Assembly (NCBI GenBank): GCA_039545315.1
Contig: BCIM01000003.1
Location: 938,147 to 1,002,146 of the forward strand
DNA length: 64,000 bases
DNA from: Kondoa malvinella
Lineage: Eukaryota; Basidiomycota; Agaricostilbomycetes; Agaricostilbales; Kondoaceae
Direction: 5' to 3'
Positions 1 through 12,104 of this stretch are shown in pieces. The notes below the pieces were generated by a model that saw only the letters and a program-made list of their open reading frames with translations, was not told where the DNA came from and ran no database searches. The translations under genes were made by a program, and so were the position numbers. Numbering within the stretch: position 1 is the stretch's first letter; each line of letters starts with the position of its first letter.

Positions 1-1484
1 AATTCTCTAGAATCTCTCGCTGGCGTTCCCGCTCAATCTCCAAAGCTTCGATGTCTTCAACGCTGGTGCTCTTGTCTGCCATGATGCGTTTTTGCACCGC
101 CCAGACTGTACCACATCAATCGCGTCCTCGTATGAGAGCACAAGAGTAGTCACCTTGCTTGATGTAATTGTCTAATCGCTTGAGACCTTTGAATCCTTTC
201 AAGAAGCTGTAGGTTTCCCAAGTGTCGTGCAGATGACTGTATTGCTGCCATTTGATGAGGAACTATGCAAGGAAGTCAGCGCTGACTGAACAATCTCGGC
301 CTATCAACGTACTTTGAGATTAGTAAAAGGGTCATCAGGTTTGGCAGCATCCTCTTCGTCATCTGTGGCAGATAGATGAGTAGCATTCGAGCAGTAGACA
401 TGATGGCACAGACCTGCATTGTCTACCCTGCGATGATCAAAGACTCCATCTATAGCATCACCACCAGCCTCGGTAGCTATTACTAGATGTCAGACAGGCC
501 GACAGACTCCAGAAAAGGCGCAACTTACGATGCTGCGAATCATTGACGTATTCCCATTCCGCGACATCGCTGTCGCTAAATTGCATCGTCATGTCTTCTT
601 CGTTGTAATTCGGACCTTCCCTGCCATTGCGAGAGATGCGAGGAATACCATGATCGGAAAAGTTATCGGAGTCAGAGTTAGATTTGCGCATCCGCTTCTT
701 GGTCATCTTCCGTCTGCTCGGACCGGCAGTACGCTTGCGAGTAGGTTTGCCAAACTCAGCATCGTCGGAATTGTCTTCAGTATCAAAGTCTTGTTCATAG
801 CTAGTGAATTGCTGCTGAGCTGCTCATACCAAGGACAGTCAGACCTGATGTAAGGGGAGTCTTGAAGACTACCTTTTGCTTTCCCTTTGGCTTTCGATGA
901 TTTCTTGCGCGATTTCGGCTCGTCACTATCGTCCTGTTCGTCAAAGCTTTCTTCGTAGCCCTGTATGAAATCCGTCAGCTGTATTCCAATGTTAGAGCAC
1001 GGTACCGTACCTTGGATACAGCAGCTCGGCCCTTTCCACGAATGTCAGTGATCGCCGTTTAAAGCTGAAAATGACTTACAGATCGCCTCAACCCGTACAA
1101 GTCAGCATCAATGTCAGACCCGAGATCAAGCTTGCTGTTGCGTTTCTTCTTTTTATGCGCACCAGGTCGTTGAACAGGCTCAGACTCGTCGTCGTCCGTG
1201 TCTGGCCGAGCAGCTTCATCAGGAGACATCTGAAAGTCGTCGTCGATCCCTGCGACATCTGGTGAGCCAGCAGCTGATTCGTCTGTCTGCACAGATATGT
1301 TGGCATGATGACCGTTCTGCGAGCCTTGAGGATAGGCTGGAGATGGAGGTGAAGCTGAACGCGAAGACATGTTCTCATCGTGACTTGTCAGACCGTGGTT
1401 GTACTGCGGAATGGGGATGTGGGTAGGCAGAATGAAGGACTGAGGCTGTTGCGTGACGCTGTGAGCAGGTCCATCTAATGGCAT
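1..1484 (-). CDS. CHD1: CHD1-type chromodomain helicase, N-terminal part (gene runs off the left edge)
   Basis: ATP-dependent nucleosome remodeller of transcribed chromatin, nuclear. Only the N-terminal part is in the window, in several exons. Reading down the minus strand: an acidic, Ser/Asp-rich N-terminus from the Met at 1484, basic KKKKR/KSRKK stretches, then a chromodomain exon (about 340-170) with [23 protein letters not shown] text ending [11 protein letters not shown], and at the very edge an exon reading [19 protein letters not shown]. Those two strings match the linker between the tandem chromodomains of the Chd1 family. The SNF2 ATPase and DNA-binding domains would lie to the left, outside the window. 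An upstream exon before 1484 cannot be excluded. Confidence 0.85.
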
Positions 1485-2254
1485 AGCATCAATGGCTTGG
1501 TGACCACCAGTAAGGTTATCTGCCAGGACAGAAACACGCAGCAGATCAGTACAGGCTCGACACGCTACCGTCTGCGACGAGACGCGAGAGAAATGACTTT
1601 CAAGCGACGAAGCCCGCTCGGACGGACATTGGCAAGCAGAATCGAAGGGAATGTATCGCGAGCGTTGCTAGAGAGTGTATATAGGCATCTGGCTTACCTA
1701 GATCCATCATGCTGGGCCAAACAGTTGCCGAAATCGTTTGACCTTCTGGAGCAATTTCCCGCCAGAGACCTCGCTTTGAAAAGCTGCAAAGGTCTCGAGA
1801 GGCTTCTAGGGTTACCAGCAGACTATATGCGAGTGTCTAGAGCTAGAAAAATAGTGATGTGAAGCCTGTGTAGGTCCAGTCAAGTTTGCTGTTTGAAACA
1901 GCAGGGCGAGCGAAAAGCGAATGAGAAGAGCCGGGCAACGGGAACAAGTAAGTCAGGTCTACGCTTCCAAACGATGTATCTAGTATTACAAGTGCTCCAA
2001 TACTGCCAGAGCGACGCATCCGCGAAAGTCCCATCACCCGTAGCCGAATCTGAAGCTTCGACAGACCTTTGGCGGTGTCGAAGGGAACAGTTCATCTTGT
2101 AAGCAACAGAGGCCGAAAAGGAGAAGCAACAGAAGGTAGCAAAGAGCCAGAAAGCGTGTCAGATGACCGATCTGAGTAGTTTGAACCGTCGCCTTCTTAC
2201 AAAAAGTCGAGCAAATTGGCAGGGGTGTCAGATCGGGTAAGCAGATGAGCATTC
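1485..2254. other. Intergenic stretch between CHD1 start and CPA1 stop
   Basis: About 770 bases lying 5' of CHD1 and 3' of CPA1, both on the minus strand. The open frames here (for example 1497-1862 plus) have no recognisable motif and no splice continuation, so I regard this as CHD1 promoter/5'UTR plus the CPA1 3'UTR. Confidence 0.5.
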
Positions 2255-3820
2255 TTAAGCCTCGACGGCTACAGTCTTGCCGCGGACGATCTTGTGTACT
2301 GGCGAATGAAAGATAGCCGATGGCTGGCTCATGTTGCTGTTTGCCATGGCACGACATACACCGACGAAGTCGTCGAAGAGAGTCCTGTGAGGAAGGAAAC
2401 CAATCAGCTTTATCGGACAGCTGTGACACCCAGAGACGAACATTGTGTCAAGAGGTCCACCGGCAGATCTGCGAGGACTGGTCAGCGAAAGATCCAAACA
2501 CACCAGGCTATCGGGCACTCACTCTGGATGGAATTGCGCAGCCCATACGAACTTTCCACTCTCCTTTGTGCTTTTGATGCCTTCAATACTCGAGTCCTGA
2601 AACAAATTGGCAATCAGTTCAGGTCGGCACACCGGCAGCAATGACATACATTGGCATTGATGAACCATGGCTCCCAGCCTTGCGGGAAGGGGTCGACCAG
2701 CTTGAGCGCATATTGATCTGCACAAGATCAGCAACGCAGATGTGTTGAGCACAAACAACTCACGGTTCTGGCTGGTAATGTAGACGCGACCAGCAACAAT
2801 GGAGCCAGACGATGCCAAAGCAAGCACAGGCTGGTTGTGACCACGGTTGCCAAACGCCATTCTGTACGCCTCCAATCCAGCTGCCAATCCCAAGACCTGA
2901 TTGCCCATGCAGATACCAAAGATTGGTTTCCGCCATTCATCCAAAGTCTTTCTCAACTTCAACGCAGCTGGCATAGCATGCATCGGGTCACCAGGACCAT
3001 TGGTGAGGAAAAGCCCGTCGAATTTGTCGCGAACCGAGTTGAAATCATAGTCCCAAGGGAAAACAGTGACGGCGGCATTGCGCTTGACTAAAGAGCGAAG
3101 GATATTGGCTTTCGATCCAAAGTCGAGAACGGCAATCTTGACATCGCCATCAGGGTTCAAAGTGTACGGTTCGGGCGTAGAGACTTGGGCGATGAGATTC
3201 TCGACGCTTGGATCATAGTAGCCATCTTGAGCGACTGGTACATCGGCCTCTTCTGCGCCGATAGCGAGCTTGCCAAGTGTTGTACCTTGTTGTCGAAGCA
3301 AAGTAGTAATGGCTCGAGTGTCGACGCCGGTGATGCCGGGGATGCCATGTCGCTTGCACCATTGGGAAATGCTCTCAACAGCCTGGTAATGCGAAAACTT
3401 GTCGGCCACATCGCCAACAATCACACCCGCACATTTGATGCCATCGCTTTCGAGAAAGACGGGTGGACCGTTTGCTGCAGCTGACGCGGACAGGTTGTTT
3501 GTTGGCACTCCGTAATTACCGATCATTGGTGTCGTGAAGACGAGCAGTTGCTTCAAGTAGGACGGATCGGTCATTGATTCCGTGTACGAAGTGATGGAGG
3601 TGGAAAATACGGTTTCGCCAAAAGCTGATTGAGGTGCACCAAAGCTTCGACCTTTGAAGACTTGACCTGATCGAAGGTGAAGAGCAGCAGGCTGACCATC
3701 GCTTTCGACAAGCTTTGACCCGCTCGCTTTAGGCGTCCCGTTTTGTACAGTCGCAAAGCAACGGCAGGCAGGCATCGCTCGGACGAACCGAGGGGCTGAG
3801 AGAGGTAGACGTGCAATCAT
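2255..3820 (-). CDS. CPA1: Carbamoyl-phosphate synthase, arginine-specific small (glutaminase) subunit
   Basis: Hydrolyses glutamine and hands ammonia to the large subunit for carbamoyl phosphate synthesis in arginine formation. The first exon (3820 down to about 2770) begins with a basic, Arg/Ala-rich presequence suggesting mitochondrial import, then the small-chain domain (ALHLRSGQVFKGRSFGAPQS, GETVFSTSITSYTESMTDPS) and the class I amidotransferase domain with the nucleophile region FGICMGNQVLGLAAG and FHPES near the end. Short introns join the last exons (SQNH|QYALKLVDPFPQGWEPWFINAN|DSSIEG...AAQFHPE|SAGGPLDTMF|DSLFDDF). The protein ends ...KIVRGKTVAVEA. A short upstream ORF in the leader suggests translational control by arginine. 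Confidence 0.95.
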
Positions 3821-3876
3821 GATATGTCACGAAAGCAGGCAAGAGAGTTGAAAAAGGGAAGGGCAAGCGAAGCTTT

Positions 3877-3988
3877 TTAAGGCGAGATACACCACACTTG
3901 AATCGAAATATAGTCTAAAGATGTGGTGCCGGCTGTGTTCTAAGTCAGGCAGGTCCTCGTTGTGCGACAAGGGCTACTCACTGAACAT
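3877..3988 (-). promoter_or_regulatory. Spliced upstream ORF: arginine attenuator peptide of CPA1
   Basis: In the CPA1 leader, 56 nt before the main ATG, a two-exon uORF can be read: ATGTTCA (3988-3982), a 49-nt intron (3981-3933, GTGAGT..CACAG), then 3932-3877 ending in TAA. It encodes MFTGTTSLDYISIQVWCISP. The TS-x-DY-I-S-x-x-V-W core matches the fungal arginine attenuator peptide (AAP), including the Asp and Trp needed for arginine-dependent ribosome stalling. In known fungi AAP represses CPA1/arg-2 translation when arginine is high. Seen: the sequence and splice signals. Inferred: function and splicing. Without splicing the ATG meets a stop after four codons. Confidence 0.8.
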
Positions 3989-4810
3989 ACAAAGCGGTGT
4001 CGTTGATGCGGGAGAAAGGACTTTGGGCTCGTCGAGTCAAAATTCTCGGTGAACCTCGGAATCTCTTTAACGCCTTGTGCAGACCACAGACTATGCTAAT
4101 GTATATTGGAAATGCTCTACGAGTGATTTGCAGTGTTCCGAAAGTCTATTCCGACGATAACGCTTCACCCAATGTTCACTTGCTCGGAGTCACTGAGGCG
4201 GGTCACTCTTTATAGGCATTGAAGGCTGGGGATTGAGATAGCTGCGTGAGGACCATGTTGTATCAAGTGACCGCAGAAGTACGTGGGCGTACATGAACGG
4301 ACGCAAAAGGCAGTCGCGTCTCTCAAAGTGACAGCATGAAAGACACGAGAGACAGAGGAAGAGCCTCTGAGTAGGAGCAGTACGGTAGAGCAACAACTTT
4401 CCACACTGACCAGGACATTCGAACGCAGTGCAAGTACTGAGGTCGAATAGCAAGATGACCACACTGGCTTGTGTGACAATGATCTCGAAAAAAAGAGAAA
4501 GGAGATCGAGGAGATGGATTGTACAGACTGTGGGAGCAAATTATAGCGCAGAAGAGTGCATCAATTCATCGGCAAGATTTGACTGCTTGAACTCCAGCTC
4601 GCTAAGAGCCGTCTCCGAGCAGCTCTCGCTGGAAAGACGGTGAAAGTATAGCATTCGCTATACCTGGGAGGCTCTGGATCAGAACCACTCACCTGTGAGG
4701 CGCAACGTCTGAGAAATGACGACAGCCGTCGCTTGTCGAGCAGCGGATCACGTCGAGCTGAACTATATAATACCGCCTGGCTGTGTGTAGATACCTAAAG
4801 CTTTCGCTGG
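3989..4810. other. Intergenic region between CPA1 leader and the F-box gene
   Basis: About 820 bases between two divergent genes. Only short unsupported frames are present. It presumably holds both promoters; I see no RNA gene or repeat in it. Confidence 0.5.
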
Positions 4811-5935
4811 ATGACACCTGCACTACCCTTTGAGCTACTTCAAGATATATTCCAATACCCCTTCTCGCAAGCAGACCATGCAAACTTCTCACTTGTATCA
4901 AGCGACTGGCGCTTAGCCAGTCAGATAGAGCTCTTCCGCCATGTTTCCTTCAGACAACATTGTACGCTCTCGTCAACAGGATTGAAAGCCAGATCTCATG
5001 CTCGATGAATAGGGACTCGTAAACGGATCGATGTCTTCGCATCAGCCCTGCTGAACAGCTCTGTCGGATGTCTCGTCTCACATCTCGAGATTGGAGTCGA
5101 TGCTCCGATCAGCGACAGCGAAATTCAAGACAGAGAAACACTCATGACGCTATTCAAGCTTATGCCGAACGTCCGTACCCTGCGAGTGACCAACTCTTCT
5201 TTGCGCTTGGCTCCGAGGATTAGGTCTAGCAAAGCATTCTTGCGAGTGGAGAAGCTGTACGCGGATTACAGCGTCGATTCCAAAATCTCTCGCCTCAGAA
5301 ATTTCGTTCATGCATTACCGTCTTGTACCGATGTCACCATTACACAAACCTCATCTGGCCGTACATCTGAAGCAACTGCTCTGCCTGGAAACTTCATTGC
5401 TCTCGATCGCAAGCTCAACAGGCTACAATTGGTTCAATCGCAATCACTCTGGAAGCCATCATTCGTTGACTTGCTGGCGCTGTTTCCAAAATACGATCAT
5501 CTAGAAATCAACGCCGTCTTAGGAGGACACGATATTTTCGACTCTTCTCGTTTCCCACCTTACGAAATGATTACTTCTGCAACTCTGCTAGTATTTGCCG
5601 ACTACAGACGACATCTCTCCCGCCTAGCTCGCCTCACCTCTCTGACAAGCTTCAAAGTCGCTCAAACCAAATCGGCCGAATTCGCTTTCGATACCCTTGT
5701 GCAACAAAACAAGATTCCAAACGCAAAACACCTCACTTCATTAGCATTGACGAAAAGGCAAACAGTCAAACGTGAACCTATACCGAATTCCTTCTTCTCT
5801 ATCAAGCATCATCTCCCTGTTTTGCGCTTGGTGGAAATGTCAGATTCTTTTGGCGAACAAGTGTCGCAAGAGGAATTGAGGGCTGTCTTGCATCACCAGA
5901 ACGTCAGATTGGAGTTGCTCGAGACGTACTATTGA
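4811..5935 (+). CDS. F-box domain protein
   Basis: Likely substrate receptor of an SCF ubiquitin ligase. The N-terminus reads LPFELLQDIFQYPFSQADHA followed by FSLVSSDWRLASQIELFRHVSF, a typical F-box in which an LP start, a conserved helix and the Ser-x-x-W are visible. An in-frame TGA at 5006-5008 is removed by a 51-nt intron (4962-5012, GTACGC..ATAG), giving one frame from 4811 to 5935. The rest (LRVTNSSLRLAPR, LNRLQLVQSQSL, HLTSLALTKRQ) is Leu-rich and may form irregular LRR-like repeats; no other domain is recognised. The substrate is unknown. Confidence 0.7.
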
Positions 5936-6140
5936 TTTGGGCGGGGAATACATACACGAGAAGGCGTATTGAAGTCAGAGATGCGGTGCAAGCGGTGCGG
6001 TAGTCAATTCAATTTGATGGCATTTCATTCCGATACGACCGTCATTGGGATGGGTCAAAGCTGTGGTTGTGCTGCCCCATATTCATCGGTAAGTGCTTGT
6101 AATATCGAACTTCACTGCACCTCATGCTGAGCAGCCGCAG

Positions 6141-8069
6141 ATGGACCCACGACAGCTAGAAGAATCGAGATCGCCGCAGCTGATCACAGGCAATCGGACG
6201 ATGCCTTTCCCACTACATCAAGTGAGCAGGCCTGCAGAAGAGCAGAAGAAAGAGGAAGCGCCAAAGACAGGAGATGAAGCGCCCAAGCCAGCACAGCCTT
6301 CTGCTCCTGCTACTTTACCTCCCGCTCCTGTTCCACCAATACCTCATGGTCCACCTCCACTTCCTTTGCCCTTGCATCATCCTGTGGCACCTTTCATCCC
6401 GAACCCTCCGCTTCTTGAACCGGTTTACCCGATTGTACAAGCAGCACCTCGATCGTACAGTCAGCCTGTTCCCACTCCCATTCATACTATCCAGCCTATC
6501 TTGTTCCCCTTCCCTTCCAATGGTCTTCAGAAAGACGAGCAGGTTCAACCTCGATTACGCAAGGGGCGTGATCAGGCAGTGAAGAGCGACGAGGAGCTAG
6601 ACAATGGACCTTGGAACAGAGAAAGAGCGAGAAGGGATCATATGCCTGCGCCAGCCCCTTATCACGAATATCTACCGGTATGTCAGGCCTCTTATGTTGT
6701 GTTTGACGCTAACGTGAAGATTCAGGCTCGCCAGCTAAAGTCCGCTCTAAAGAGTAGCTCGTCCACACCTCTTTCTTCTCCACACCTATCGTCTAGGCAG
6801 TTCTCCGATTCCGACCTGTCGGCTGACGTGGCAGCGAAGCGCGGGCCAGCAGATATCTACGAACGAGAAAGACTGTTTGGTCCTCCGGAACCTGATGCCA
6901 CATCGGACGGAATCTACTCAGCAGATCCGGTAGCTCGTCTCGATACAACTTTGCCTGATCCTTTGGACGAGTCCGCTTGGACGTTATGGCAAGAACCGCA
7001 AAAGGATTACAAGGCGCACTACAACCAGTCTTGTTCTCCGCTTATACCTTCAGTCGCGCCAGTCTATACACGTGTCACACCGAGTCGACTGGTGCTGCGA
7101 GATGGAGGCGCAGTTTCCGACTATCCCGAGTTAGATAATGATCTGCAAGCATTCGTCGAACAATTTTACACTGAAAAATCACCTACGACATCATCTCGGC
7201 GCGACAGGCCAAAGTCTTCTGCTCGATCGCCATCTGTCAAGCTAGAATCACCACAGGTCCCGAGAGTGCCAATAGCACACCTAGGCGAGGAGAATGCTCC
7301 CGAGCCAGAGGCCCTACCTGTAGAAGTGCACGAGGATCTGCCCATACAGCAGCAGCACTCTGAAGGCAATCAAGACCTACCATATCTCGAACCTGTCCCC
7401 ACCGAGAATGAAGAATCACTTTCTGCACATCAACTGCCGCCACAATTGCCGGTCAGCGTTCCTTCGCATGAACTGACCGACATGCCCTGGAGGTACAGAG
7501 CGCCAGCACCTTCACCGTGTCGACCACAGTCACAAGCACGCGATCAAGCATTCACTTCTGACTACTCTGGCTTCCACATCCCTGATGACTGGGAGACTTC
7601 GGTGTAAGCTGTCGTTCCGACCCCCTTGTACAATATCTGACAGGTCTGTAGGTCTTTCCAATACCAACCGAAGCTCGATAGGCCTCATCAATCTCAACCA
7701 CCGACAGCTTATCACGAATTTCGGCCAGACGAGCCTTTCTTGATACCTATCGACTACCCGACAAGACCTCAGGCTTTCTCGTACAGCGGAGATCTTACTA
7801 GATCACCCACAGAGGGGCTCTCGCCGTTCTACTCACAGCCCACTCGATTAGAGGTGTCAGAAGAAGAACTTCATACCGGATACTTTGGCTCGCTCGGACG
7901 CGGCGAAGAGAACAATTTGACCACGCAGAACGTGCATTGTCGAGAAGCAAGCGACGGGCGTCTAGCTACGGATTTGGTGCGCGATGAAGCGAAGGAACCG
8001 AGGGGCGCAGATGCCGCAGATCCCAGGTCGGAAGGCAATACTGTACAATTGAGAGGGCAACGTATGTAG
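6141..8069 (+). CDS. Proline-rich, probably disordered protein of unknown function
   Basis: I do not recognise a family. The likely start is MDPRQLEESRSPQL at 6141, because the frame upstream (6093-6140) looks like an intron ending ..GAGCAG. A 48-nt intron (GTATGT..TTCAG, around 6678-6725) lies within the long frame. A second intron starts at GTAAGC near 7606 and joins WETSV to SFQYQPKLDRPHQSQPP, after which the frame runs to a stop at 8069. The product is about 600 residues, with a long Pro/Ala stretch near residues 40-140 (PAPVPPIPHGPPPLPLPLHH) and scattered Ser/Glu-rich segments. No signal peptide or membrane segment is obvious. It could be a scaffold or regulator, but that is speculation. 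Confidence 0.55.
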
Positions 8070-8391
8070 ATTAGGACCTGCTACTTAGCTTCTGCTGTGC
8101 TATAGATTTGCCTTGGTCTCTTCATCTCTTGTTTCGAACCTTTGCCTCGAAGCTACACCCATAGTCTTGACAGATGTCAACAATCATTAAAAGCTTGCTC
8201 AGAAGGGTGATGAGAGGACCCAGGTATAAGGAAGAGCGAGCTGCGGCATTTGGAAGGTTCAAACAATGGGGGATTGCATGACAGCAAAGCTAGATACATG
8301 CATGCTTCAAGCCTATGAATAGTCCAACCAGCGTGTGTAATAGCTGAAGAGACCACATCAATATCGACTAAGTCATGAAGAGCCATAGCAC

Positions 8392-10165
8392 TCACTCGCA
8401 ATCTCTTGGATTCACCGCGCCAACTCTTTGCTTTCCTCGAGTTCCACCACCCATCCACTGTTTCGGTGGTTCAAACATGCCATTGGGTGGTTTGAGCCTA
8501 ATCAACGCCTCATCGTCTTCATCATTTCTGGTTCGCTTCCTTTGCACCGTCACGCCTGTTCCCACGAGTGAATCCACATCCGCTAAACTTCTTTCAGGCA
8601 TGGAAGGTTTCTCTTTGTTATCGCATTCGTGTCGGACTGGACAAACACCACAAGGCGTATCTGTGATTCCGATTTTCATAGGGTGTTCCCAAATAGGTCG
8701 AGCCAAAGCGCGGTAGACGTAATAATGTTTGCCTCTGCCAGGAGGTCCAGGTCGCTTCTTGAAGTTCTTCAACGCTTCGCCATTCTCATCGAGCGGTGGT
8801 GGGAGTTCATCCTCGTCTTCTTCTTCAATCTCGCCTGCTGATTCTTCTTCGGAAGCATTATCAATCGCATCAGAATCGTCTCCTTCGATCTTTGCTTTCT
8901 TTCCCTTCCGCCCTCCGCCAGAAGACCGTTTGCGTTTCTTGTTATCTTCAGGCTCGGAATCATAATCCCCTTCTTGCCTGGTGATTCTGATTTCTTGTAA
9001 TTCACCATCAAAGACGAGCAAGCGAAGGACAGTCTCGATATGAGCAGGTGAGAGGTCAATGGCGACGGCTTTAGTTTCTTTGATTCGTTTGGCGACTTCA
9101 TGCGCGGTAGGCAAATAAGGTGTATGTCCGACGGGAAAGAATTTGTCAATGTTATTCTCGTCGCCTGCTGACTGTACGTCGAAGCGCAAAGGCATCAGTA
9201 CTAGCCTGAAAGTCGCAGCGTCAAACGCACAAGCTGAACCACGAAACGGTGACATAGCTTGGAGACCATTTCGATCAGTTCCGTGTCGAGATCATTGTCC
9301 GTATACCAGGGACCACCAGTGAGTTCAATAGAAGGAGTCAATCCTTCGAGCATGTACATTTTTCTGGTCGGATTCTGTGCGAGCAGGTCACCCTCAGTTC
9401 AGACTGAACAAAGGTGTAATTCGGCGCACCTTGACCGACTTGACACTCTTGATCTTTTTCAATCCTTCTAGTTGAGAGATGCATTTGGTCAAGACGGATT
9501 GATGTAGACCAGACTTTGCTTTGAGCGTCTTTGACCAAACACCTCTATCGCCTGATTCCTTGATGAATCCTAATACCATAGCAGTCTCATCTGATACGGT
9601 CCCAGTTCTGTACGACCACAATCTCTCTATCAGGAAAGCCTGATGTAGAATGGCCGGACGTACGATTTGGCTTCGACGGGAGTTTGGACCCTCCATACCA
9701 AAGACCCGTCTTTCGCTTGCGCACCTACGAAGAGTCGCTGGACGAACACGGAAGCGGATTTAGGCTGGGAATAGCCATAGTAGCACAGAGCAGCGTACCT
9801 TCTTTGTGAGAGATGCAATAGCATTCATGATTTCAGTGTCCATAGCATCAACATGCAAAGCATCTTGCAGGAACTCCTGCGTGACGAGCTGACCATCAAA
9901 CAGCAGATGAGCCATGTCCCAAGACATGCAGAGTATTTCGACCGACAGCATCTTTCTGGCTTTTACCAAGTTCATAAATTTCTTTCTCCTTTGGTGTGAG
10001 CTTCTTTGCACTGGTAGCTGCCCTGCATTGTGAGTGGTAGTCAGCCTAAAGGGTCGTTAGACACTTTGAACAGAATATCTCGTACGGAGGTTTATCAGCC
10101 GCAGCGGGCTTCTTTGGCGCTGCTTTGCTTGTAGAAGCCTTGGGCGCTGTGGGCTTAGGCGGCAT
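8392..10165 (-). CDS. RPC34: DNA-directed RNA polymerase III subunit RPC6/RPC34 (C39)
   Basis: Pol III-specific subunit that helps recruit TFIIIB and open promoters of tRNA and 5S genes. Start MPPKPTAPKASTSKAA at 10165. Winged-helix segments are visible: TQEFLQDALHVDAMDTEIMNAI (about 9950-9815), then VLGFIKESGDRGVWSKTLKA...SGLHQSVLTKCISQLEG and KKIKSVKSVK (about 9660-9430), followed by KMYMLEGLTPSIELTGGPWYTDNDLD. This is the classic RPC34 core. The C-terminal exon contains an acidic, Lys-rich insertion (EEESAGEIEEEDEDE) and the cysteine motif CGVCPVRHEC, the position of the Fe-S cluster in C39 homologues. The second exon probably needs a non-standard splice site. RSC7/NPL6 is divergent, only 69 bp away. 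Confidence 0.9.
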
Positions 10166-10234
10166 AGTCCTTTTGCTATCTGCTATGTTTGAGAATTTGA
10201 CTCGCTCGTCTTGGAACAACCGTGTCTCACGGCA

Positions 10235-11916
10235 ATGGTGACCATCAAATTCAATCTCGCTGGAGCAGCAGAGAACAGGAAGCGTAGTCGTTCAGTAGAC
10301 ACGTATCAAGGAAATGAAGAAGACCAAGATTCAATCATTAGCGATGGGAGCGAGGCTGGCGACACATCTCAAGTTCTGCCTGCACACGCTTTGCCTCCCT
10401 CTGTAGCTGCTGGTCGTATGTCTCCCCTCGTATGTTCAGTGATATTAGCTGATCAACGAACGCAGCGGCACCGAAACGAGGCAGAGGTAGACCACGCAAG
10501 AAACCTCGAACTGAAGATCTAGCTGCTCAAGGAGGATACAGCGGAGCAAGCACGCCAATCTCAGTAGGTACACCTGGCTCTGTGGACTCGCCTCTTCCTG
10601 GCACACCTTCGTACTCGCTGGCACCGCAAACGGATCGTTTCGACCGGAGGAAATCTGTGCCTATGCGTGTTGTTGAAGGTCGCACTTATCCTCTTGTGGG
10701 CGATGAGCTTGAACTGGATGAGAATGATGCTGGCGAGGAAAAGATTGACAGAGATGGGAATTTGCTAGGCGGTATGTTCAACTGTTCTCGAGGCGTCTTG
10801 CACAAGCTCAATGTTATTCGCTCAGGCCGAGAGTTCAAATTCGCTACCTTCAACTCTTCCTCTCGACCAAACAAAGATAGACAATACTGTTTATCGATAG
10901 ATGCAGCTCGATGCGTAGGCTACCGAGATTCGCTCTACTTCTTTCGCAAACATCCTCTAGTCTATAAAGTCAATTGCGTCCAAGGCGAAAAAGAGCTCCT
11001 CATCCAACAAGGCAAACTACATCCTAACCTCCGTTCACGCGCTGTTACAATGGTTACTGCTCATAACCTTTTCAAACTGTTTGGTGCGAAAATCATTCGA
11101 AACGGAAAGAATGTGACAGACGATTATGATGAAGTTGCTGCTTTAGCCCAAGGCTTGATTCGAGGTACACCAGCATTACATGAAAGTTATTCAAAAGCGG
11201 AATCGACTTCAGTAGGTAAAGGTATTCAAGACGTTTACCAAACCGAATCGAAAAGCGGTAGACCAGCTGGTAGTACTATGCCTAGGGATTTAGGAGGCGA
11301 GATTATCAAGATTCAATTTGGGGGTAGTGGGATTGCACCGTGGGCGAAATGGGATCCTTCGGGCAAGCAGAGGAAACCTCCGAAAGATTTGGGCGAGCAA
11401 GATTGGATGGTGAAATATGCTCAAGGGGTTGAAGTGAGTAACAAGGCAATCAGGAAATGGAGGACAGGACATTGGAGTGAATTGGAAGGTTGGCAGGTTG
11501 AAGAAGGTCAGAAGAAGCCCAAAGGTGTTGTGTGAGTTCAAAAAAAATCTATCACTCCTACTTTCGTGCTCATTGCTTACAGAAATATGCATACGGCAAT
11601 ACCACACGTCATAGCAGCTTCCCAACCAACATCAGCATCGGTCGAAAGAGTTCACCCTCATCCTGTGATCGACTCGGCAGACACCCGCAATGCTTCTACA
11701 CTTGGATTTTCGTCTGTAGAAGTGGTCACGCAAACAATCGAAGCTCAAGATGAAGAGTCAGAGTTTGAAGCTGCAAAGAGGCTGAGATGGCAGTGTCCTG
11801 GTGGATGGGATTTTCCGACTGACTTTGGACTGGATGTGTGAGCTCTATCTTGCCATACGTGATTGATAGCTGAATTTGTCCGTTGCAGAGGTATGGCTAG
11901 TGCTGAGCAGGCTTGA
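10235..11916 (+). CDS. NPL6: Chromatin-remodelling complex subunit RSC7/Swp82 family
   Basis: Nuclear subunit of RSC/SWI-SNF type remodellers. Start MVTIKFNLAG at 10235. An intron (GTATGT..CGCAG, about 10418-10465) joins an acidic N-terminal exon to APKRGRGRPRKKP, an AT-hook. The large exon carries the family domain: GRTYPLVGDELELDE, KIDRDGNLLGG, FATFNSSSRPNKDRQYCLSIDAARCVGYRDSLYFFRKHPLVYKV and RAVTMVTAHNLFKLFGAKIIRNGKNVTDDYDE. Two more introns follow (after KKPKGV and after FGLD), and the protein ends GMASAEQA at 11916; without the last splice it would end at 11841. It is divergent from RPC34. Confidence 0.85.
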
Positions 11917-12104
11917 TAGACGGGGGATTCTAAGGCTGTTTTTGGGTCGAAGGTGTAACGATGCAAGCGACGAGTGTCAGCGAGTAGATCTAGAAGCTGC
12001 CATTCTTCTGCTCTGTCTGTAGGCCGACTGTGACCATTGCCACTATTTCGGCCTGCTTTGTGATTTTGGCCAAGTTCTGTTTTCAGACAGACACCGAGCT
12101 CAAC

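Noticed and set aside
1497..1862. 121-residue frame upstream of CHD1
   Set aside because: No motif, no homology cue, antisense to the probable CHD1 leader; more likely chance.
5006..5008. In-frame stop in the first F-box gene, suggesting a pseudogene
   Set aside because: It lies in a 51-nt intron (4962-5012) with GT..AG ends whose removal keeps the frame.
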